Assembly (NCBI RefSeq): GCF_003233845.1
Contig: NZ_QKRB01000010.1
Coordinates: 124,001 to 188,000 of the forward strand
DNA length: 64,000 bases
Direction of reading: 5' to 3'
Source of the DNA: Paenibacillus sambharensis
GTDB taxonomy: Bacteria; Bacillota; Bacilli; Paenibacillales; Paenibacillaceae
Part shown: positions 16,795 through 26,113 of the stretch, piece by piece
Layout of the letters: each line of letters opens with the position of its first letter
Position numbering within the stretch: the stretch's first letter is position 1
Program-made: the position numbers and the translations under genes
Notes under the pieces: model-generated
The model's input: only the letters and a program-made list of their open reading frames with translations
Databases searched by the model: none
What the model was told of the DNA's origin: nothing

Positions 16795-18525
16795 TTATTT
16801 TTCCAGCGTTCCGGAATGAATCCACTTGGCTATATCGGAAATGACCTGCTCGCAGACAGTTCCTGGGTGCTGATATTCCTGGGTCGTTCCTTCATCCGGT
16901 CCGCTGTAATCAACGAAGAAGTGGTTCAGCCCGGGATATAGCTTGAACTCGGCGCTTGGATTATGGCTAAGCTGCTCCTGCCACAGCAGGTAGTCTTTGT
17001 CCGCAAAGACCTGGAAGTCGTCCTCTCCCTGCAGCACAAGCACAGGCTTCGTTAATTCCTTGGCATATTCGGCGGCGCTGTGGCTGTCCATTTCCTTAAA
17101 GTAGCTTGCCGGGATACCGAACACGGTCTCGCTGGCAGCCTTCTCCGGTGTCCAGGCGGCTATTTTCTTCGCCTTCTTATATTCTGCTTCCAGCCAGGCT
17201 TGATTGGCAGCCTTCTTCGGGTCGGCATCACTCATCTTCGCAATGAACGCTGCATTCTGATCATAGATAATTTCCCACAGTGGTCTCGGTGAACCGGCGA
17301 GCAGGATTAATCCGGCAAAGTCGCCGCCTTCCGCATCAATCCGGGGAGCGAGCATGCCGCCCAGGCTGTGGCCTGCCACGTAGACGCGGCTGCTGTCAAT
17401 TCGCTCATCGGACTTAAGCAGATTGGCTGCGGCAATGGCATCATCAACCGTCTCTTCCTTGACGGTGAGGCGTGAGGCCTCTTCCTTCGTGAAGGAAGCA
17501 GCATGAGCAAAGGTCCGTTTGTCATAGCGGAGAACGGCTATTCCCTGCTGAGCAAGACCCCAGGCAATATCCCTGAATGGCTTATAGGCACCAATGGATT
17601 CGTCACGGTCGCTTGGTCCGGAGCCCTGCACCAGCACGACAGCCGGGTAAGGGCCAGTGCCTTGTTCCGGCAGGGTGAGAGTCCCTTCAAGCGGATACGT
17701 GCCGCCTTCGCCAATGACAACCGTCTCTTCCGTTATACCCTTGGGTATTTCCGCGTTATCTTCAGGAGCAGCAGGCTGAATGAACAGTCCGGCAAGCTTC
17801 TGCTGGTCATTCATCGTGAGGATGACGTTAGCTTTCATCCGCTCGAAGACCAGCTTTGCCGTTACAATAGTTCTTCCCCCGTCAGACGGCTGAGTGGTGA
17901 CCGACTCTGTGCTCAGATAAGCACCCGCTGCACCGATGACCTGGTTCCACACCGCTTCAAGGTCGGAGGCGGGAAGCGCCTCGGCTAGGGACGGTTCAAA
18001 ATACTGGGCAGCCAGCTCTCCGTAACGTCCTGTGGTCAGAAGCCCGATAACCGCAGCGGCAGCTGCTTCTGGATCCTGCTGGGCATGATTGATATGAATG
18101 TGCTGCTCGGCGGAATCATACTGCACTTGAAGTCCAGGCAGCGAATCAAAGAGGGCATGAGGGACGTAGACACGGCCTTTATGTACGGTTGTAGAACTGT
18201 TGAGCGATACCCGTGTACCGTTCACAGACACCTCACTGCTGCCGGTGTGGAAGACCACCGTGCAATCCGGGCTGGTTAGGACCACTTCAAGGGTAGACCT
18301 CTTGAAGTCAACACTCATGCCCAGCATACCTGCGGTTGCACGGACTGGCAGCATGACGGCGCTGTCCTTCACGTATGGCTTAGCCCCTGTATAGCGTTGG
18401 GGTTCACCGTTAACAAACACCTCTACGGTATTTGTCTGAACGGCTGCTGCGGGCAGGGCAGTTACAATGGTTAAGAGCATCATAAGGGCGAGAAAGGCTG
18501 CTAACTTTTGCTTCAAGCTGTTCAT
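16795..18525 (-). CDS. Secreted alpha/beta hydrolase with copper-amine-oxidase-like N-terminal domain
   Basis: A 576-residue exported hydrolase. A signal peptide (KQKLAAFLALMMLLTIVTAL, cleavage near AAA) is followed by a copper-amine-oxidase N-terminal-like domain (about 30-145, VFVNGEPQRY and VMLPVRATAGML), common in Paenibacillus surface proteins, then a DUF3887-like region and a serine alpha/beta-hydrolase domain. Catalytic residues: nucleophile in GHSLGG, acid in GEDDFQV and histidine in GLNHFF. It should act on an ester or peptide outside the cell; substrate unknown. The ATG at 18525 is only two bases from GAGGAGG, whereas a TTG three codons in (18516) has ideal spacing and may be the true start. 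Confidence 0.88.
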   Translation of the reverse strand: MNSLKQKLAAFLALMMLLTIVTALPAAAVQTNTVEVFVNGEPQRYTGAKPYVKDSAVMLPVRATAGMLGMSVDFKRSTLEVVLTSPDCTVVFHTGSSEVSVNGTRVSLNSSTTVHKGRVYVPHALFDSLPGLQVQYDSAEQHIHINHAQQDPEAAAAAVIGLLTTGRYGELAAQYFEPSLAEALPASDLEAVWNQVIGAAGAYLSTESVTTQPSDGGRTIVTAKLVFERMKANVILTMNDQQKLAGLFIQPAAPEDNAEIPKGITEETVVIGEGGTYPLEGTLTLPEQGTGPYPAVVLVQGSGPSDRDESIGAYKPFRDIAWGLAQQGIAVLRYDKRTFAHAASFTKEEASRLTVKEETVDDAIAAANLLKSDERIDSSRVYVAGHSLGGMLAPRIDAEGGDFAGLILLAGSPRPLWEIIYDQNAAFIAKMSDADPKKAANQAWLEAEYKKAKKIAAWTPEKAASETVFGIPASYFKEMDSHSAAEYAKELTKPVLVLQGEDDFQVFADKDYLLWQEQLSHNPSAEFKLYPGLNHFFVDYSGPDEGTTQEYQHPGTVCEQVISDIAKWIHSGTLEK

Positions 18526-18674
18526 TCCTCCTCAATATGTAATAGGATACTTTATTATATACGGCAGCCGCAGCATGCCGTTTCTAGAAATTGGGGTATA
18601 TCAATAGTATTTACCTTGCAAACCGTCATCCGAAACATTCACCGAAACAAGCGCAAGGAAAGCAGTTGAAAATA

Positions 18675-18720
18675 TTGTCGAATTAGCTTACACTAGCTAA
18701 TGATAGTGATAACTATTCTC
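18675..18720 (+). promoter_or_regulatory. Promoter with Fur-type operator
   Basis: TTGTCG at 18675-18680 and TAATGA at 18698-18703 are spaced by 17 bases. Immediately overlapping, TGATAGTGATAACTATTCTC at 18701-18720 reads as three degenerate Fur hexamers (GATAGT, GATAAC, ATTCTC). This fits iron repression of the siderophore-binding gene. Confidence 0.65.
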
Positions 18721-18762
18721 ACCGGCGAAGACCGGGTTGGAGTAAACAAAGGAGAGGTCAAG

Positions 18763-19746
18763 TTGAACAGAACGACAAAGCTCACCATGCTGGCCTGTCT
18801 GTTCCTGCTGTTCAGTGTGCTTGCAGCATGCGGCGGGGGCGGAAATAACGCAGGCAATACAGCGGGGAACACAGGTGCTAACACACCTGCAGAAGGTAAC
18901 CAAGCTGCGGGGGGGAAGGAAGGCAATACACAGGAATCGGCAACGAAGGTATACAAGGATGGATTGGATAAGGAAGTTGAGGTGCCGGTTAACCCGCAGC
19001 GGATTGTAGCTCTGCATAATGTGGGTGAGCTGCTGGCGCTTGGCGTCAAACCGCTGGGCACGACTGACTACCATTTGAATAAGTACGATCCTGAGAAGGT
19101 TGCTGGCGTAGAGAGTGTTGGCGAGTCGGACCCTAATATGGAGAAGCTTGTTGAGCTTGAGCCAGACTTGATCATAGTAAGCAGCTACTTTACTCCTGAG
19201 GTTATTGCAGGCTTGGAGAAAATCGCACCTGTCGTTGCAACCAAGTGGGGCTTAACGCCGACTGAGCATCTGGATGCACTGGCTGACCTGCTGGGTAAGG
19301 AAGAGGAGAAGCAGGCTTGGCTGGACGCTTACGCTGCGAAAGTTGAATCTGTTAAAGCGAAGATCGGTCAGTATGCCGGCGAGAAGGCTGTTGTTCTCCA
19401 GTTCTGGGAGAAGACGATTTACCGCCATTCGCCTACGGTTTTCGCTTCGCTGTATGAAGCGGGTTTTGTAGCGCCTGAGCAGGCAGCAGCTGTTACGCAG
19501 ACGGAGGCGATCTCGGAAGAAGCGGTGGTTGATTTTGCAGCTGATGCAGACCGGCTATTCCTGCTCGTGGAAGATCCGTCCAACAAGGATAGATATAATG
19601 AACTGAAGGGAACTGCGTGGAAGGATATTCCGGCTGTCCAGAAAGACCAGGTGCATCTCGTGGATACTGGAAGATGGAATGACTACAGTGCGTCAGCAAT
19701 GATGTGGATACTGGAAGACCTCGAAGCAATGTTTGGCAATCACTAA
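18763..19746 (+). CDS. Iron-siderophore ABC transporter substrate-binding lipoprotein
   Basis: A 327-residue lipoprotein anchored outside the membrane that should capture a ferric siderophore or related chelate. The lipobox LAAC follows a short signal (MNRTTKLTMLACLFLLFSVL), then a Gly/Asn-rich linker. The binding domain has the class III periplasmic-binding fold: PVNPQRIVALHNVGELLALGV, then LVELEPDLIIVSS. The start is the TTG at 18763 with AAAGGAGAGG five bases upstream; the longer frame from 18700 covers the promoter and Fur box. No permease or ATPase lies nearby, so it must work with components encoded elsewhere. Confidence 0.9.
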   Translation: MNRTTKLTMLACLFLLFSVLAACGGGGNNAGNTAGNTGANTPAEGNQAAGGKEGNTQESATKVYKDGLDKEVEVPVNPQRIVALHNVGELLALGVKPLGTTDYHLNKYDPEKVAGVESVGESDPNMEKLVELEPDLIIVSSYFTPEVIAGLEKIAPVVATKWGLTPTEHLDALADLLGKEEEKQAWLDAYAAKVESVKAKIGQYAGEKAVVLQFWEKTIYRHSPTVFASLYEAGFVAPEQAAAVTQTEAISEEAVVDFAADADRLFLLVEDPSNKDRYNELKGTAWKDIPAVQKDQVHLVDTGRWNDYSASAMMWILEDLEAMFGNH

Positions 19747-19755
19747 GCCTAATAA

Positions 19756-19790
19756 GGCCTGAAGCAGAGATCACTGTTTCAGGCTTTTTT
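19756..19790 (+). terminator. Terminator of the siderophore-binding gene
   Basis: GCCTGAA at 19757-19763 pairs with TTCAGGC at 19778-19784, followed by TTTTTT. Confidence 0.88.
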
Positions 19791-19968
19791 CTGCGATTAA
19801 CCAAGCCCGCACGATCTCAACGGATAAGCATAAAATGAGGATGACAGAACAATAATGCTGCACCGGCAGAAGGTAAGAGGGAAATGTAAAGCTTCGGAGG
19901 TCACTTTGGAAGAAGACAGACATATAATGCAGTGAAAGCGTTACCACGAGATAAGGACAGGGGGAATT

Positions 19969-20475
19969 ATGATGGGAACAAGGTTATTGTCGGAGAACAG
20001 GATCAGGCAGCGCTATCCTCATTTGCATTACGTCCGTGTCCATACATGCGGTAAACATAAAGCTAGAATCTATGCCTGGGATGGGAAGCTGCAGCTTTCC
20101 GCCAAGGACGCCGCCAGCTTGCAGCGGTTTGCCTCAGGGAATCTGCTGCAGCATGTCTGCTACGATGTGCTGCCCTATGATTCGCTGCGGAAAGACGGGC
20201 TGCCGCAGCCGGCGCCGCTGCCGGAGCTGCTCAGCCGGGCGGCTTTGCGCACGGAGCTGCAGGCGAAGGACATTGTCGATACACTTAACAGTCTGCTTCC
20301 CGGTAAGGTCATTTCATTCAGAAGCTATGATGCTTACAGCGGCACTATACAATTCAATATTTTCTCGGCCAGGCCCGTGTCCCCGGAAGAACAGGAACAG
20401 GTTGGCCGCTATGTGAATGAGCTAGTTCCGGTAGGCTGCCAGGGAAGTGTGCACTACGTCGAGGTTGCCGAGTAG
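19969..20475 (+). CDS. Conserved-looking hypothetical protein (168 aa)
   Basis: I do not recognise this 168-residue cytosolic protein. It has no signal or membrane segment. The N-terminal half is basic (RIRQRYPHLHYVRVHTCGKH) and the C-terminal half has a mixed alpha/beta pattern with FRSYDAYSGTIQFNIFSARP. Two adjacent ATGs follow AGGGGGAATT; the second (19972) has the better spacing. It is flanked by terminators on both sides, so it is a single-gene unit. Confidence 0.75.
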   Translation: MMGTRLLSENRIRQRYPHLHYVRVHTCGKHKARIYAWDGKLQLSAKDAASLQRFASGNLLQHVCYDVLPYDSLRKDGLPQPAPLPELLSRAALRTELQAKDIVDTLNSLLPGKVISFRSYDAYSGTIQFNIFSARPVSPEEQEQVGRYVNELVPVGCQGSVHYVEVAE

Positions 20476-20482
20476 AACGCAG

Positions 20483-20515
20483 ACAGGACCAAATCTAAGA
20501 GATGGTCCTGTTTGC
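20483..20515 (+). terminator. Terminator of the 168-aa hypothetical gene
   Basis: ACAGGACCA at 20483-20491 pairs with TGGTCCTGT at 20503-20511; TTTGCTT follows. Confidence 0.75.
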
Positions 20516-20594
20516 TTATTGATTTATATAAGAAGGAGCTGCGGCAGCAAGCTAGATGGTACATTCAATTCCCGGTTTCGGCGTGTTCATGCAT

Positions 20595-22493
20595 TTACCG
20601 GTAAACATCCCGTCTGATCTGCTGAAGGTAACGTGACCGTATGAACAGGAAGTAGACGATCTGAACCGCCAGGAAGCTGCCCAGTACCAAGGCCGTCTCG
20701 CGGACAAGCGGATAGTAGAACAGGTTGCTCAGGGAGTTCAGGGCAACGGCGCCATGAATAATGGCCACACCGATGGGCACGAAGAACAGCAGCATCAGCT
20801 GGCGGGTGATGACCTTCGAGAGCTCCTTGTCCGTCAATCCAAGCTTCACGATTGCCCGGAATTTCTGCTTGTCATCATCCAGGTCCGTATACAGGCGGAA
20901 GTACAGGAAGCTGCCTGCGCCTACGAAGAATACGGCACCCATGAACAGGCCGACGAACATGACGGCACTGTAGCCCTGCAGGAAGATGTGCAGATCATAG
21001 GCAAGGGCATTGAAGAAGTAATCGCCGCTGTCATTTGGCAAATGCTCGGATAGCTGTCTGCCAACCTCTACAGTGTCTTTCCAGTCCTCAACATAAAAAC
21101 CGAAAACGCTCTCAGTGGACTTGGACTCAACGAGCTGTTCAACCAGCGGGTCGGGTATAACATAGTAGCCCGTAAACAATGGAAGCAAATTGGAAGATTC
21201 CTGGACAGTGACCTTCAAGGGCTGTTCGATACCACTGAGCTCGATAGCGTCACTGCCCGTGCGTTCTCCTCCATACAAAGCGTTGCTGTAATATACGAAG
21301 GCGGCCTCATGGCCTTTCAAATCAAGGGTCTGCTCACCAACTGCACTGGCGAGAGCGTTGTATTCGGAGACGCGAACTACATGCTCCCTTTTGTTGGGGT
21401 TCTTTACCGGCTGGGAGCGGATTGTAGTCTCAAAAAGCTCATAAGCCACATTCTCTTCTTTCAGTACTTGACCAATATGTGCTACATCCTGCTTGGCTTT
21501 GTCAGCATCCTGGTCTTCCCACCAGTATCTATACTGAAAAGCAAACGGCGACTCATCGACGATTGTGCCCTCTGACATCGCACGGAAGCCGACCAGGGAA
21601 CCGATCGCCGAGAACGCGACGGTGGACAGAATTGCCACCATGAAGAAGGTGCGAGCATTATCCTTCATCCGGTAGGTGAGGTCAGACATCAGCAGCATGT
21701 TGGTCTTGCGCCAGAAGAAGGCCCGGCTGCGGGTCGCCCGGCGGATCAGGTATACGCTGAGCTGTGTGAACAGAAAATAGGTTCCGACAATAACAACGAG
21801 CGTAACAGGTATCATGGCAGCGACAACCGCTGGACCCTGGGCCCAGAATGCGCCTGCGTACCCGCCGGCAAGCAGTACAACTGCAAGCAGGGACAGCCAT
21901 CGTGAGGCTTTCGGCTCGGGCTTCGGTGCCTGACTGCCGCGGATCAGATGGACAAGCGAATTGCCTCTTAAGACCGCAACGGTAAATAATGAGATGACGA
22001 CAAACAGGATGAGGAACGCGGCAAAAGTCAGCAGCAGCGCCTCCACCGGAATGTAGAAGGGCAGCGGGTTATCCAGGGCGAGCAGTCTCTCAGCTGCCAG
22101 CAGAATAACCTTGGCGAAGACCAGACCAATTCCGATTCCAGTCAAAGTCGAGAAGAAGCCGATCAGGACATTTTCCAGGAATACCATCGTCCGCAGCTGC
22201 AGCTGAGTCATCCCGTGCATGACGAGCAGACCGAATTCCTTCTTGCGTGTCTTCAGGAACGCGCTCATAGAATAAAGCACGAAGAAGAAGGAGAATACAT
22301 AAATGATCGATTCCGCGAAATGCAGCCCCTGTGAAACCGAATTGGACAGGTTGCCTGCCGCCAAGTCGGGATGAAAGGCGAACACAGCATAGACGAAGAA
22401 AACAAGGACCGAGAAGGCACTGCTCAGAAAATAGGCGGCATACGTCCGCTTATTGCGGAGGACGTTATTAAACGCGAACTGACGAAAGGTCAT
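20595..22493 (-). CDS. BceB-type ABC transporter permease
   Basis: Membrane subunit (632 residues) of a Bce-type transporter, which removes peptide antibiotics such as bacitracin from their targets and passes the transport signal to its partner kinase. It has the family layout: ten predicted helices, FtsX-like domains at both ends, and a large extracellular domain of about 200 residues (roughly 310-520) between helices VII and VIII. The N-terminus MTFRQFAFNNVLRNKRTYAA is typical of the family. The ATG at 22493 is set by GGGAGG eight bases upstream; the gene overlaps the ATPase gene by 26 bases. Confidence 0.93.
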   Translation of the reverse strand: MTFRQFAFNNVLRNKRTYAAYFLSSAFSVLVFFVYAVFAFHPDLAAGNLSNSVSQGLHFAESIIYVFSFFFVLYSMSAFLKTRKKEFGLLVMHGMTQLQLRTMVFLENVLIGFFSTLTGIGIGLVFAKVILLAAERLLALDNPLPFYIPVEALLLTFAAFLILFVVISLFTVAVLRGNSLVHLIRGSQAPKPEPKASRWLSLLAVVLLAGGYAGAFWAQGPAVVAAMIPVTLVVIVGTYFLFTQLSVYLIRRATRSRAFFWRKTNMLLMSDLTYRMKDNARTFFMVAILSTVAFSAIGSLVGFRAMSEGTIVDESPFAFQYRYWWEDQDADKAKQDVAHIGQVLKEENVAYELFETTIRSQPVKNPNKREHVVRVSEYNALASAVGEQTLDLKGHEAAFVYYSNALYGGERTGSDAIELSGIEQPLKVTVQESSNLLPLFTGYYVIPDPLVEQLVESKSTESVFGFYVEDWKDTVEVGRQLSEHLPNDSGDYFFNALAYDLHIFLQGYSAVMFVGLFMGAVFFVGAGSFLYFRLYTDLDDDKQKFRAIVKLGLTDKELSKVITRQLMLLFFVPIGVAIIHGAVALNSLSNLFYYPLVRETALVLGSFLAVQIVYFLFIRSRYLQQIRRDVYR

Positions 22494-23238
22494 GCGCATG
22501 CCCTCCCAGCAGCGACAGCACGTCAATGATTTTCTGGAAGAAGGCCTGCCGGCTGTCTCCCCGGTGAATCTCATTGTACAAGCGGCCGTCCTTGATGAAA
22601 ATCACGCGATGGCAGTAGCTTGCTGCTACCGCATCGTGGGTTACGAGCATCATGGTGGTGCCGTCCGACTGGTTGATGTTAGCCAGCGTCTCCATGACAT
22701 CCTTGGCCGACTTCGAATCCAGGTTGCCTGTCGGCTCATCGGCGAACAGCAGCTTGGGCGTATGGATGATGGCGCGTGCAATGGCTGTACGCTGTGTCTG
22801 CCCGCCCGATATTTCGTAGGTCCGTTTGTTCAGGATGCCTTCGATCCCCAGCTTGCGGGCAATCTCTTCGACCTTGCGCTCCATAACCTTCACACGCTCG
22901 CCATCAAGCGTAAGCGGCAGGACGATATTTTCCTCGACGGTCAAGGTGTTAAGCAGATTGAAATCCTGGAATACGAAGCCAAGCTCTCTGCGCCGGAAGC
23001 GGGCCAGGTCATTGCGCTTCAGCTGATGCGGGTTGCGCCCGTCAATCAGAATCTCGCCGGTAGTCGGACTGTCGATAGTCGCCACCAGATTGAGCAGGGT
23101 GGTCTTTCCGCTTCCGGAAGGGCCCATAATGCCGACGAACTCGCCCTTCTCAACTGCAAACGAGATGTCGGTGAGCGCACGGTAGGCGACCTTGCCTCCG
23201 TATACCTTGTTCAGTCCGTTAATTCGCAGCATATCCAT
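22468..23238 (-). CDS. BceA-type ABC transporter ATP-binding protein
   Basis: ATPase (256 residues) for the Bce-type permease encoded immediately downstream. It has Walker A GPSGSGKT, Q-loop FVFQDFNLLN, signature SGGQTQRTAIARAI (the Q-T-Q form common in BceA proteins), Walker B LLFADEPTGNLD and switch VTHDA. GAGGAGG lies 14 bases ahead of the ATG, rather far, but no better start is available. Transcription probably starts in the 116-base gap after the kinase gene, controlled by the BceR-type palindrome at 23354-23369. Confidence 0.93.
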   Translation of the reverse strand: MDMLRINGLNKVYGGKVAYRALTDISFAVEKGEFVGIMGPSGSGKTTLLNLVATIDSPTTGEILIDGRNPHQLKRNDLARFRRRELGFVFQDFNLLNTLTVEENIVLPLTLDGERVKVMERKVEEIARKLGIEGILNKRTYEISGGQTQRTAIARAIIHTPKLLFADEPTGNLDSKSAKDVMETLANINQSDGTTMMLVTHDAVAASYCHRVIFIKDGRLYNEIHRGDSRQAFFQKIIDVLSLLGGHAHDLSSVRV

Positions 23239-23353
23239 GTGTAAATGTGAAGCCTCCTCTTAAAGCAGCAGCACAGCCAGCAGCCGCTGTAATCTTATGT
23301 CTTAAGTGTAGCTTTGCTGCAGCGGCCGGGCTATCGAATAACCTTTCAGCTTC

Positions 23354-23369
23354 CTTACATCTCTGTAAG
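23354..23369 (-). promoter_or_regulatory. BceR-type operator
   Basis: CTTACATCTCTGTAAG is a perfect dyad around TCTC and matches the known BceR-like consensus TNACA-N4-TGTAA exactly. It overlaps the stop codon of the kinase gene and lies about 115 bases upstream of the ATPase start, the expected upstream activation position. Confidence 0.75.
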
Positions 23370-24365
23370 ATTAGCGGGACTGCCTGTAAAGAGGAGGCGC
23401 ACAGTTGTGCCTTGATTCACTGACGACTCAAGCTCGACCTTGTGATCAAGCCGCCGGCAGATCTCCTGCACCAGATACAGGCCCATGCCGGTAGATTCCC
23501 GGTATAAGCGGCCGTTCTCTCCGGTGAAGAAGGGCTGAAAGACACGCTTTAAGTCCGACTTCGGAATGCCGATGCCTTGATCGCGAATCTCCAGCATGAC
23601 CCGTTTGCCCTGAATGCCGCCTGTTATGTAGACTTTATTAGCTTTGCTCGAGCTGTATTTGACGGCGTTGGTAAGCAGCTGAAACAGGATAAAGGCAAGC
23701 CATTTGGCATCCGATTCCACGGTGAGGGAGGGGTCCAGGCTGACCTCCGGATAGACGCTGCTGCGGATGAACATCCGCTTGTTATCGCGGATCACCTGGT
23801 CGACGGCCCTGCGCAGGTTGACAGGCTCAACTTGAAAATCATGCTCGAACGCCTCCAGGCGAGCAGCATGCAGCACGGTCTCGAGGCCCTGCTCCAGCCG
23901 TTCGACTTCCTCGCGGATGCTGCTGTACTTGGGATCATGATCATCATCCTGCTGAAGGGTCAGATGAATAACGGACAACGGGGTCTTCATCTGATGAACC
24001 CATTGGTTCATGAACGTCAGATGATCATTGCGCTGCCGCTCACGGACATTAAGCTTATGCTGGTAATGGCGGTACTGCGTCTGCAGCAGCTCATCGACGG
24101 CCCGGGCGAGGGGGGCGTAGCCCGCATCCAGCCGCGAGGACTCGTCCAATGTCTCGAGCGGTTCGGTCAGCCGCCGGTACAGCCTGCGGTGGGTAACGTA
24201 GCGATAAGCGAGGTAGCCGCTCAGGATGATGAGGCCGATGAACACAGAATAAAGGGCAGTAGGCAGATTGCGGTAGCCATCAAGCCAGTATACCAGCAGT
24301 ACCATGAAGAGCTGGACGACCTGCAGAGCGAAGAGCGGCAGATGCTCACGGAAGAACAGCTTCAT
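23355..24365 (-). CDS. BceS-type intramembrane-sensing histidine kinase
   Basis: Sensor kinase of 336 residues with the short N-terminus of the BceS group: two membrane helices (about 10-28 and 37-55) with almost no extracellular loop, so it must sense through its transporter partner. The phospho-histidine is H124 in NQWVHQMKTPLSVIH; the ATPase domain shows N, G1 (DQGIGIP) and G2 (TGMGLYLV) boxes. The start overlaps the regulator stop by four bases (ATGA). Its 3' end contains the operator for the transporter genes. Confidence 0.94.
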   Translation of the reverse strand: MKLFFREHLPLFALQVVQLFMVLLVYWLDGYRNLPTALYSVFIGLIILSGYLAYRYVTHRRLYRRLTEPLETLDESSRLDAGYAPLARAVDELLQTQYRHYQHKLNVRERQRNDHLTFMNQWVHQMKTPLSVIHLTLQQDDDHDPKYSSIREEVERLEQGLETVLHAARLEAFEHDFQVEPVNLRRAVDQVIRDNKRMFIRSSVYPEVSLDPSLTVESDAKWLAFILFQLLTNAVKYSSSKANKVYITGGIQGKRVMLEIRDQGIGIPKSDLKRVFQPFFTGENGRLYRESTGMGLYLVQEICRRLDHKVELESSVNQGTTVRLLFTGSPANLTEM

Positions 24366-25066
24366 GACGGCTCCGCATCCCAGGTGGTCTGCAGACGGTA
24401 GCCAGCGCCCCTGACGGTCTCAATGGCATCTTCTATGCCCAGCTCCTGCAGCTTCTTGCGCACTCGCGTCATGTTAACGTTAAGCGTGTTCTCATCGACG
24501 AAGGTCTGGTCGTCCCAGAGCTTCTCCAGCAGCATTTCGCGCGGAGCAAGCCTTGGGTGGCTCTTCAGCATGGCTTCGATCAGAATCGTCTCGTTCTTCG
24601 ACAGCTGGACAGAAGATTGATGCAGCTGCATCTCCATCCGTTCGGGGTAGAGAATCAGCCCGGCGAGCTGAACGATTCTCTCCTCGCTCTGCGGTGCATA
24701 TTCGCCATAGACGCGGCGCAGGTGGCTGCGGATTTTGGCCATCACGACTTCATAATGAAACGGCTTGGTGATGTAATCATCGGCACCGTACTCCAGGGCC
24801 ATCACTTGGTCCATCTCGCCGTCCCTGGCAGAGATGAACATGATGGGGCACGTGGACAGGGATCGGATTTGGCGGCACCAGTAAAACCCGTCGTAACGGG
24901 GGAGGTTGACGTCCAGCAGAACCAGATGCGGATCGCACTGCTGGAAGAAATCCGTCACGCGGTCGAAATCCTGTACGAGATGCGCTTGGAAACCGTATTT
25001 TTCAACTGCGGCCTTGAGCAATCCGGCCAGCTTCGGGTCGTCTTCACAAATCATAATGCGGTGCAT
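24362..25066 (-). CDS. BceR-type OmpR-family response regulator
   Basis: Response regulator of 234 residues: receiver domain with D52 as phospho-acceptor (LVLLDVNLPRYDG), then an OmpR-type winged helix ending in NMTRVRKKLQELG and VRGAGYRL. With the kinase and the transporter it forms a complete peptide-antibiotic stress module in the order regulator-kinase-ATPase-permease, the usual one. AAAGGAG lies about 12 bases ahead of the ATG. Its promoter lies about 90 bases upstream. Confidence 0.94.
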   Translation of the reverse strand: MHRIMICEDDPKLAGLLKAAVEKYGFQAHLVQDFDRVTDFFQQCDPHLVLLDVNLPRYDGFYWCRQIRSLSTCPIMFISARDGEMDQVMALEYGADDYITKPFHYEVVMAKIRSHLRRVYGEYAPQSEERIVQLAGLILYPERMEMQLHQSSVQLSKNETILIEAMLKSHPRLAPREMLLEKLWDDQTFVDENTLNVNMTRVRKKLQELGIEDAIETVRGAGYRLQTTWDAEPS

Positions 25067-25155
25067 GCTATAGGTGTTCTCCTTTCACGCCTTGGCGGGT
25101 GAGGGCTTGTGGAAGCCTCAGCGCGCATACAGGAAAATGGTATGTATTGACACCC

Positions 25156-25185
25156 ATTATAGCAAGGGCCTTTGAAGGGTGACAA
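25156..25185 (-). promoter_or_regulatory. Promoter of the bceRS-like operon
   Basis: On the minus strand TTGTCA (25185-25180) and a perfect TATAAT (25161-25156) are spaced by 18 bases, a good constitutive sigma-A promoter for the regulator-kinase pair. Confidence 0.7.
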
Positions 25186-25412
25186 TGCGGGGAGGTCTGG
25201 TCATAGGAAACAGGGGCTTTTCGCGAATTGTGGGGGCATACGGGGCAGCCGGCCGAACTACTGATGAAGGCAATGAAAACAGAAGGGAGGGGCACGGGAT
25301 AATAAAAGTGGAAGCGGTTGGCGGTAATTTTCCCCTTTTTACGGGAAGCGGGCAGCGCTATGATAATTCTAAAGGCTGCAGCCTAATAAGATGTACATAA
25401 GGGGAGAGTCAG

Positions 25413-25868
25413 ATGGACATTCGTTATGATGATTTAACCGGGCCGCAGATCAGGGCACTGATCGGGGAGCACTTAAAGGATATGACCGTCCATTCTCCTC
25501 CGGAAAGCATCCATGCTCTAGATATTGAGGGGTTGAAGCAGCCGGGCGTGACGTTCTGGAGTATATGGGAAGGTGATGAACTGCTAGGCTGCGGCGCGCT
25601 GAAGGAGCTGGACAGCTCCCATGGCGAGATCAAATCCATGCGCACGGCTTCTGCACACCGGAGGAAGGGCGCAGCAAGGCAAATACTTGCTCATATCATG
25701 GAGGAGGCTGTTCGCAGGGGATACCGGCGTGTAAGCCTGGAGACAGGCTCAATGGAAGCCTTCAAGGCGGCAAGAAATATGTATGAAAGCTTTGGTTTCC
25801 AGTACTGCCCGCCATTTGCTGATTATGTGGAGGATCCGTACAGTGTTTTTATGACCAAGGAATTATGA
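25413..25868 (+). CDS. GNAT-family N-acetyltransferase
   Basis: Acetyl-CoA-dependent acetyltransferase of 151 residues, cytosolic, similar in layout to B. subtilis YsnE. The core shows LLGCGALKEL, then EIKSMRTASAHRRKGAARQILAH interrupted by the acetyl-CoA pyrophosphate loop RRKGAA, and ETGSMEAFKAARNMYESFGF, the alpha4 motif. The ATG follows AAGGGGAGAGTCAG. Substrate unknown; single gene. Confidence 0.9.
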   Translation: MDIRYDDLTGPQIRALIGEHLKDMTVHSPPESIHALDIEGLKQPGVTFWSIWEGDELLGCGALKELDSSHGEIKSMRTASAHRRKGAARQILAHIMEEAVRRGYRRVSLETGSMEAFKAARNMYESFGFQYCPPFADYVEDPYSVFMTKEL

Positions 25869-26053
25869 GTTGGACTAAAGTTTAGCGAAACAAGAGAAAG
25901 GCATCTTCCACTATATCGGGCACTGTTGACGCTATTCTATAGGGACATGATTGCGGGCGGGCGACTGCCTGCTTATTTTGTTTGGCGGGCTGATTGCAAG
26001 ATGGCTGGGCGCTTATCAACCCTTAATGCTTCGAGCGCCCCGATTAATCCGCT

Positions 26054-26113
26054 TACGTATCTCACGGTCACCTCTCTCACAGCCACCTCTCTCACAGCCA
26101 CCTCTCTCACAGT
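26054..26113. repeat. 15-base tandem repeat, three near-perfect copies plus one degenerate
   Basis: CACCTCTCTCACAGC occurs at 26069-26083, 26084-26098 and, with the last base changed, 26099-26113; 26054-26068 matches at about ten of 15 positions. A TTG-initiated frame reads through it as repeated TSLTA but has no ribosome site. Confidence 0.85.
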
